NCBI GenBank assembly: GCA_027859055.1
Contig: JAQIBO010000501.1
Coordinates: 1-11,093, forward strand
Origin: Spirochaeta sp.
GTDB taxonomy: Bacteria > Spirochaetota > Spirochaetia > DSM-27196 > Alkalispirochaetaceae
Direction: 5' to 3'
Length of the DNA stretch: 11,093 bases
Shown: piece by piece, positions 6,696 through 11,093 of the stretch
Position numbering within the stretch: the stretch's first letter is position 1
How the letters are laid out: every line of letters starts with the position of its first letter
Program-made: the position numbers and the translations under genes
Notes under the pieces: model-generated
Databases searched by the model: none
The model's input: the letters and a program-made list of their open reading frames with translations, nothing else
What the model was told of the DNA's origin: nothing

Positions 6696-6714
6696 TGTCA
6701 AAAAGTTGTTGACA
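6696..6714 (+). promoter_or_regulatory. Inverted repeat 2, candidate operator over the PTS transcription start
   Basis: TGTCAA at 6696-6701 and its exact reverse complement TTGACA at 6709-6714 flank seven bases. Total length is 19 bp, the same as the upstream repeat, and the two centres are 33 bp apart, close to three helical turns. It would cover the predicted start point near 6699. The layout, one repeat at -35 and one at +1, is typical of repressor control, but the arms of the two repeats differ in sequence. Confidence 0.4.
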
Positions 6715-6738
6715 GATTTCATAACGGGTGTACCATAT

Positions 6739-6744
6739 AAGGAG
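6739..6744 (+). promoter_or_regulatory. Ribosome binding site that fixes the EIIC start
   Basis: AAGGAG lies seven bases before ATG 6752. An in-frame GTG at 6728 precedes this site and would add eight residues (VYHIRSPP as read), so ATG 6752 is preferred. Confidence 0.8.
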
Positions 6745-6751
6745 TCCGCCG

Positions 6752-8164
6752 ATGGCAGCGATTGAACCAATTGTCCAGTTTCTGCTGGATCTCGGGGCGG
6801 GAGTATTCCTTCCGGTTGTGGTTTTCGTGCTCGCAACGGTGTTCGGCGCATCCGTTGGACGATCGTTGCGCAGCGCGCTGCTCGTCGGGATCGGATTTGT
6901 CGGTATCGGCCTTATTCTGGACCTGCTGTTTGTAAACCTTTCGCCCGCGATTGAGGCGCTGGTCACGCGGTTCGGTTTCCATCTCAGTATCGTCGATGTC
7001 GGCTGGCCCGCCGCTGCGGCGATCGCCTTCGGGTCCGATATAGCGGCGCTGGTCATTCCTGCGGGGATAGCGCTCAACGTTGTGCTTATCGTGACCGGGG
7101 TGACCCGGACGATGAACATCGATATCTGGAACTTCTGGCATTTTGCCTTTGCAGGTGCCCTGGTTCAGGTGATCACCGGGAGCCTGTGGCTGGGCCTCGC
7201 TTCGGCGATGCTCTATTCGGCGATCGTCCTGTTTTTTGCGGACTGGACCGCTCCGGCGGTCCAGAAGCTGATGGGGATGCCGGGCATCTCCTTTCCGCAC
7301 GGGTTTTCCGCACCTTTGGTGGTTCCGGCTATGGCGGTGAACTGGGTGATCGACCGGATTCCCGGATTACGCGACGTCGAAGCGGATCCGGAAACCATTC
7401 GGGTGCGGTTTGGCGTCCTCGGTGAGCCTGCGCTGCAGGGGTTCGTCATCGGTGGGGCGATCGCGCTGGTCGCGTATGTCGGTGACGGCGGGGTGAGCGA
7501 GTGGATATCGGAGGTCCTTCGCGTGGCGGTGTCGATGGCGGCGGTCATGGTACTGATGCCGCGCATGGTGGCGCTGTTGATGGAGGGGCTCATCCCCCTG
7601 TCGGAGGTCGCCCGGGAGTTTTTACGCCGACGTTCCGGGGACCGGGAGTTGTACATCGGGCTGGATTCAGCGGTAGCGATAGGTCACCCGACCACGCTGG
7701 CCACCTCGCTGCTGATGGTTCCGATTACGCTGGTGCTTGCGGTCATTCTACCGGGTAACCGGGTGTTGCCGTTTGCGGATCTGACCACGATCCCGTTTCT
7801 GGTGGCGATGATGGTTCCGGTTGTCCGGGGCAACGTGGTGCGGGCGACGATCACCGCCACGGTTGTGATGATTCCGACCCTGTACGTCATGAACGGGATG
7901 GCGGGTTTTTTCAGCGAAGTTGCCCGGGAAACCAGTTTTACATTTCCCGACGGAACGACGCTGATCACCAGTCTGGTTGACGGCGGCAACTGGCTCGCCG
8001 GTCTGTTTGTTGTGGCGTCCGGGCGGTACTGGCTCGGACATGCGCTGCTGGTGATCGCGCTTGTCGTCGCCTGGTGGCAATTTCGGCGGCATCCGCGCCG
8101 GTGGATTCGCCTGGCCGGGTATCGAAGTGGGACGGAGAACGGGGAGAGCAAGGAGAGAGAATGA
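6752..8164 (+). CDS. gatC: PTS galactitol-type transporter subunit EIIC
   Basis: The membrane channel of a galactitol-family PTS permease, which carries the sugar across the inner membrane while EIIB phosphorylates it. The 470-residue protein is almost entirely hydrophobic segments and is close in length to E. coli GatC (about 450). It follows GatC along its length: LLDLGAGVFLPVVVF (11-25), GIGFVGIGLIL (46-56), VDVGWP (81-86), NIDIWNFWHFAFAGAL (122-137), FPHGFSA (181-187), RFGVLGEP (219-226), VMVLMPRM (265-272), YIGLDSAVAIGH (301-312) and PGNRVLPFADLTTI. The basic C-terminal tail is cytoplasmic. Its stop overlaps the EIIA start as ATGA. The symbol denotes the family: relatives carry galactitol and other sugars or polyols, and the neighbours point to an amino sugar or other modified sugar, not to galactitol itself. 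Confidence 0.93.
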   Translation: MAAIEPIVQFLLDLGAGVFLPVVVFVLATVFGASVGRSLRSALLVGIGFVGIGLILDLLFVNLSPAIEALVTRFGFHLSIVDVGWPAAAAIAFGSDIAALVIPAGIALNVVLIVTGVTRTMNIDIWNFWHFAFAGALVQVITGSLWLGLASAMLYSAIVLFFADWTAPAVQKLMGMPGISFPHGFSAPLVVPAMAVNWVIDRIPGLRDVEADPETIRVRFGVLGEPALQGFVIGGAIALVAYVGDGGVSEWISEVLRVAVSMAAVMVLMPRMVALLMEGLIPLSEVAREFLRRRSGDRELYIGLDSAVAIGHPTTLATSLLMVPITLVLAVILPGNRVLPFADLTTIPFLVAMMVPVVRGNVVRATITATVVMIPTLYVMNGMAGFFSEVARETSFTFPDGTTLITSLVDGGNWLAGLFVVASGRYWLGHALLVIALVVAWWQFRRHPRRWIRLAGYRSGTENGESKERE

Positions 8165-8655
8165 ACAGTCCGGCGTTGGTACAGTTCCGCGATATGGTCC
8201 GTGAGGATTTGATCCTGACTGACCTTTCCGCGACCTCCCGTGATGACGCGTTGCAACAGATGGCGTCACTTCTCGTGGAGCAGGGCCTGTGTACCGCCGA
8301 TTTTCCTGCGGCAATTCTCCGCCGTGAGCGGGAACACCCCTCGGCGTTGCCGATGCAGGGGCATAAAATCGCGATACCCCATACCGACGCGGAACACGTT
8401 ATCGACTCGGCAATTCTGTTTGCACGCCTGCGGCACCCGGTAACCTTTCAGGCGATGGGCAGCCCGCAGACGCGCATTTCCGTCCGTCTCATCAGCATGT
8501 TCGCCCTTCGGGAACCGGTCCTGATCGGGGATCTGCTGGAGACGCTGATTACCGCCTACCAGGACAACGAACTTTTAACCCGTTTACTGTGCGTACCGTC
8601 GCGACGGGAGATATTCAGCCTCCTTCACCGCGCGGTGGACGGGGAGGGACGGTAA
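8161..8655 (+). CDS. PTS EIIA component, fructose/galactitol (type 2) family
   Basis: A cytoplasmic phosphocarrier that takes phosphate from HPr and passes it to EIIB. The 164-residue protein is a single PTS_EIIA type-2 domain: SRDDALQQMASLL and AAILRREREHPSALPM lead to the active-site loop GHKIAIPHTDAEHV, where His74 is the predicted phosphorylated residue. The C-terminal half has RLISMFALREP and a Leu-rich helix. ATG 8161 is preceded by AAGGAG at 8149-8154 and overlaps the EIIC stop (ATGA at 8161-8164), so translation is coupled. An in-frame open stretch upstream to 8074 lies inside the EIIC gene and is not part of the protein. It has no HPr domain and no regulatory PRD, so it is a transport component and not an antiterminator. 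Confidence 0.92.
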   Translation: MNSPALVQFRDMVREDLILTDLSATSRDDALQQMASLLVEQGLCTADFPAAILRREREHPSALPMQGHKIAIPHTDAEHVIDSAILFARLRHPVTFQAMGSPQTRISVRLISMFALREPVLIGDLLETLITAYQDNELLTRLLCVPSRREIFSLLHRAVDGEGR

Positions 8656-8660
8656 CGCGC

Positions 8661-10391
8661 ATGGAGCTTCCGGGGGTATCCGCCTCTCCGGGCATCGCTC
8701 ACGGTCACGCGGTTGTACTCAAAGATACGACGCTTCCCCGGGTGGATGGACCGGGACAGAGCCCGTCAACGGAGATCGCCCGTTTCCAGGCGGCGGTAAC
8801 GCAGACCGTTTCAGAACTCGTTCAGTTACAACAGAAAACCCGGCGTCTTCTTGGCGCCGACTTTGCTGCGATTTTTCGCTCCCAGCAGACGATCGCCGAA
8901 GACGACGACTTCAGGAATTCGGTCATCGGCACGATTCACCGCGAGGGATGTCGGGCCGAAGCTGCGCTGTACCGCGTCTTTGACGGCTACCGGGCGTTGT
9001 TTGAGGAGCTTGACGACGGCGCTTACAACCGGAGCCGCGTGAGCGACGTGGAAGACGTCCATAGCCGGATGCAGCGGATCCTGCTTGGTATCGAACATCC
9101 GGACCTTACCGATCTCCCCGCCGGTTCGGTCGTCGTTGCCACCGAACTGTTTCCCAGCGACACCGCCCTGATCGATGCATCCAACGTTGTCGGGATCGTG
9201 ACCGAGCATGGGGGCGCCACCTCTCACGCCGCGATCCTCGCCAAGAACATCGGAGTACCTGCGGTTGTCCGCGTCACCGACGTGGTGTCAACGGTCTCCC
9301 CGGGGGATCTGTTAACCGTGGTGTCCACCACCGACGAGCCGGCCCGGGTGTTTGTGAATCCGACCGGTTCGCAACTCGACGTAATACACCGAACGGAAGA
9401 GCGCCTTACCCGGCGACAGGGGATGATCAACACCTTCCGCGGGCAGGATGCGGTCACCACTGATGGACAGCGCTTCACCGTGTCGGTGAATGTAGGGTCG
9501 ACCCAGGAACTGCAGCCTGCCCGCGCCGTCGGGGCGCGTTCGATCGGTCTGTACCGCAGTGAGTTTCTGTTCTTTAAACAGCCGGTTCTCCCCGATGAGG
9601 AGATCCAGTACGCAGCCTACCGCGACGCCGCAGCGGCGTTTTCCGGCGGTTTTGTGGTGATCCGAACTCTTGATGTTGGCGGTGACAAGCAGCTGCCGGC
9701 GCTCCCGGCTCCGATAGAACCGAATCCGTTTCTCGGCAGCCGGGGATTGCGTTTTACCCTGCAACACCCCGACGTGTTTCTCACACAGATACGCGCCATT
9801 CTGCGCGCCGCCGCAGACTATCCCGTCGAAATGCTGTTTCCGATGGTTGGCGGCGTTGACGAACTTGACGCGGCGTTGGAGCTTGTCGAGGACGCCAAAG
9901 AGCAGCTGCGCGCTCGCGGTCACCGGTACAATGCTGTAATTCCCATTGGGGTCATGATCGAAATTCCCTCGGCGATCTGGACCGCCGACGCCCTGGCGCG
10001 GCGCGTCTCCTTCTTCAGCGTCGGAACCAATGACCTGGTCCAGTACCTGATGGCGGCGGACCGTCTCAACGGAGAGGTGGAAGCGTACTATCGCCCCTTC
10101 GACCCGTCGGTGTTTCGGGCGTTGGCCCATCTGTGTCGTACCGCCGCCGAGTTCGACCGACCGGTCAGCGTATGCGGCGAACTTGGGGGAGATCCCCTGG
10201 CGATACCGGCCCTTGCGGGGATGGGGGTCTCCGGGTTTAGTATGAGCCCGTCGTCCCTGGCGGACGCGACGCGGGTTATCCGGAAATCCACGGCGACGGA
10301 AATGAAATCCCTGGCGGAAGCGGTGTTGCGTCTGGACTCCCAGGGGGATATCACAGCATTATTGCGGCAACACTACAACGCGAAGGAGTAG
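8661..10391 (+). CDS. ptsI: Phosphoenolpyruvate-protein phosphotransferase (PTS Enzyme I)
   Basis: Cytoplasmic Enzyme I, which autophosphorylates with phosphoenolpyruvate and passes the phosphate to HPr. The 576 residues match the family (about 575). The N-terminal part has LPGVSASPGIAHG and the HPr-binding helical domain with SDVEDVHSRM. The swivelling domain carries VTEHGGATSHAAI with active His189, the same number as in E. coli. The PEP-binding barrel has GLYRSEFLF (Arg299), RTLDVGGDKQ (Arg335), GSRGLR, MIEIPSA, SVGTNDL and VCGELGGDP with Cys505, equivalent to Cys502. The usual CGEMAGD is CGELGGD here. I chose ATG 8661, five bases after the EIIA stop and with GGGAGGG upstream at 8642-8648, because sequence before it is EIIA in another frame. 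It lies between the EIIA and EIIB genes, which is unusual. It may be the cell's only Enzyme I or a dedicated copy. Confidence 0.95.
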   Translation: MELPGVSASPGIAHGHAVVLKDTTLPRVDGPGQSPSTEIARFQAAVTQTVSELVQLQQKTRRLLGADFAAIFRSQQTIAEDDDFRNSVIGTIHREGCRAEAALYRVFDGYRALFEELDDGAYNRSRVSDVEDVHSRMQRILLGIEHPDLTDLPAGSVVVATELFPSDTALIDASNVVGIVTEHGGATSHAAILAKNIGVPAVVRVTDVVSTVSPGDLLTVVSTTDEPARVFVNPTGSQLDVIHRTEERLTRRQGMINTFRGQDAVTTDGQRFTVSVNVGSTQELQPARAVGARSIGLYRSEFLFFKQPVLPDEEIQYAAYRDAAAAFSGGFVVIRTLDVGGDKQLPALPAPIEPNPFLGSRGLRFTLQHPDVFLTQIRAILRAAADYPVEMLFPMVGGVDELDAALELVEDAKEQLRARGHRYNAVIPIGVMIEIPSAIWTADALARRVSFFSVGTNDLVQYLMAADRLNGEVEAYYRPFDPSVFRALAHLCRTAAEFDRPVSVCGELGGDPLAIPALAGMGVSGFSMSPSSLADATRVIRKSTATEMKSLAEAVLRLDSQGDITALLRQHYNAKE

Positions 10392-10399
10392 GGTGCTAT

Positions 10400-10687
10400 A
10401 TGGCAGAAAAAAAACGTATCCTCGTGGCGTGCGGCACGGCGATCGCAACGTCTACCGTGGTTGCGCGGAAGATAGAAGAAGAGCTCGGGAAGCGGGGTAT
10501 TCCTATTGAGACCACCCAGTGCAAGGCGTCGGAAGTCCCCTCAAAGGTCGCCGACCACGACCTGGTGGTCACAACGACGTTCGTTTCCGGCACCGGCGAT
10601 GTTCCGGTCATTCACTCCGTATCGTTCCTGACCGGCGTTGGGGTGGAGGATGATATCGCCCGGATCGTGGAGTACCTCAACGCGTAG
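10400..10687 (+). CDS. gatB: PTS galactitol-type transporter subunit EIIB
   Basis: A small cytoplasmic phosphocarrier that takes phosphate from EIIA and transfers it to the sugar bound in EIIC. The 95-residue protein is the normal size for GatB. The phosphocysteine loop is ILVACGTAIATSTVVA, with Cys11 as the predicted phosphorylated residue. KIEEELGKRGI and VADHDLVVTTTF follow the usual strand and helix order, and the C-terminus VEDDIARIVEYLNA resembles GatB ends. It starts eight bases after the Enzyme I stop, with AAGGAG at 10383-10388 and AGGG at 10390-10393 upstream. Together with EIIC and EIIA it makes a complete permease with three separate subunits. The family symbol does not prove galactitol as substrate. 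Confidence 0.92.
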   Translation: MAEKKRILVACGTAIATSTVVARKIEEELGKRGIPIETTQCKASEVPSKVADHDLVVTTTFVSGTGDVPVIHSVSFLTGVGVEDDIARIVEYLNA

Positions 10688-10705
10688 GTGAGGAACCGCC
10701 CCGGC

Positions 10706-11093
10706 ATGGTGCACACCAGAAAGGAACGGCTCTCCCGATTACTGGCCAAAGTGCGGGTGGAGCAACATACCACGATAGACAGTCTCGCTGCCCATTTCGA
10801 CGTGTCGACGGTGACGATCCGCCGGGATATCAAGGAGCTGGAAAAGCAGGATGTCCTGGTCCAGACCGTTGGTGGCGGAGTGATCTACAAAACCGAGCAC
10901 ACCGGCGCGGTCGACGTCCACAGCATGGGCCATGCGATAGCGGAAAAGATCCGGATCGCCGAGTACTGCACCGGCCTGGTGCGCAATCAGGATGATATTC
11001 TGATTGGCCCGGGGACGACAACATTTCTGGTGGGTAAAATTCTCAGCGGCATTACCGACCGCAATTTTCGCATCATCACCAACTCCCTGGAAC
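10706..11093 (+). CDS. DeoR/GlpR family transcriptional regulator, 5' part only
   Basis: The first 129 residues of a repressor that normally has about 250. Residues 4-58 form the DeoR winged helix-turn-helix (KERLSRLLAKV; SLAAHFDVSTVTIRRDIKEL at 26-45; QTVGGGV at 53-59). The effector domain follows with AIAEKIRIAEYC, the phosphosugar-binding stretch ILIGPGTTTF (98-107) and ITNSL (124-128). The gene runs off the right edge. ATG 10706 has AGGA at 10691-10694 upstream. An in-frame GTG at 10688 directly after the EIIB stop is possible but lacks a ribosome site. DeoR proteins usually sense a phosphorylated sugar from the pathway they control, so the two inverted repeats at 6663-6714 are natural candidate targets. 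Family call is firm; ligand unknown. Confidence 0.92.
   Translation, partial: MVHTRKERLSRLLAKVRVEQHTTIDSLAAHFDVSTVTIRRDIKELEKQDVLVQTVGGGVIYKTEHTGAVDVHSMGHAIAEKIRIAEYCTGLVRNQDDILIGPGTTTFLVGKILSGITDRNFRIITNSLE

Noticed and set aside
6709..6736. TTGACA with TACCAT, 16 bp apart, as the main PTS promoter
   Set aside because: Transcription would begin at about 6743 inside the AAGGAG ribosome site. TTGACA is also one arm of the second inverted repeat.
6043..7119. Minus-strand open frame spanning the TauE gene and the AT-rich promoter gap
   Set aside because: It is rich in Thr, Asn and Arg in the pattern of a shadow frame, with no membrane or enzyme motif and no ribosome site.
8074..8160. Upstream extension of the EIIA frame
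   Set aside because: It lies inside the EIIC gene in another frame, and the family homology begins after ATG 8161, which has its own AAGGAG site.
8589..8660. Upstream extension of the Enzyme I frame
   Set aside because: It overlaps the EIIA coding end and reads as Pro/Gly/Arg-rich noise; conserved Enzyme I sequence starts at ATG 8661.

Overview
The window is a GC-rich, gene-dense bacterial region. It reads as a sugar-uptake and sugar-catabolism locus, with almost all genes on the + strand. A strictly bacterial origin follows from the complete phosphoenolpyruvate:sugar phosphotransferase (PTS) module and the strong Shine-Dalgarno sites. The mix of a galactitol-type PTS, a PPi-type phosphofructokinase, and ROK and DeoR regulators would suit a free-living spirochaete of the Spirochaeta type. 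That placement is a low-confidence inference; a Firmicute or another anaerobe is not excluded.

Layout. (1) Bases 1-715, minus strand: the N-terminal half of a MATE efflux transporter whose frame breaks close to the window edge. (2) A divergent intergenic region of about 140 bp with a candidate promoter and a 13-codon leader ORF. (3) Bases 863-5864, plus strand: a tightly packed gene set of a ROK-type repressor, a PFK-family kinase, a SIS-domain sugar isomerase/deaminase, a PIG-L deacetylase and an aldose 1-epimerase. Stops and starts overlap at most junctions. (4) Bases 5908-6663: a TauE/SafE (DUF81) membrane exporter. (5) Bases 6664-6751: the only AT-rich intergenic stretch, with a promoter-like sequence and two 19-bp inverted repeats. 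(6) Bases 6752-10687: a galactitol-type PTS in the order EIIC, EIIA, Enzyme I, EIIB. (7) Base 10706 to the right edge: the first 129 residues of a DeoR/GlpR-family repressor.

How the genes may work together (inference). The PTS would import a sugar and phosphorylate it. GalM would interconvert anomers. The PIG-L enzyme would remove an N-acetyl (N-acyl) group. The SIS protein keeps the GlmS-isomerase Glu/His/Lys triad without a glutaminase domain, and would convert the amino-sugar phosphate to a ketose phosphate plus ammonia. The PFK homologue would make the bisphosphate for glycolysis. A PIG-L deacetylase plus a SIS-type deaminase parallels the archaeal (Thermococcus) chitin route (Dac + GlmD), here apparently joined to a bacterial PTS. 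The substrate cannot be read from the sequence. A competing idea, sulfosugar catabolism (SIS isomerase, PFK-type kinase, mutarotase, TauE exporter, ROK regulator), is listed separately. No HPr gene, aldolase, glycoside hydrolase, tRNA, rRNA, CRISPR array or insertion sequence was seen.
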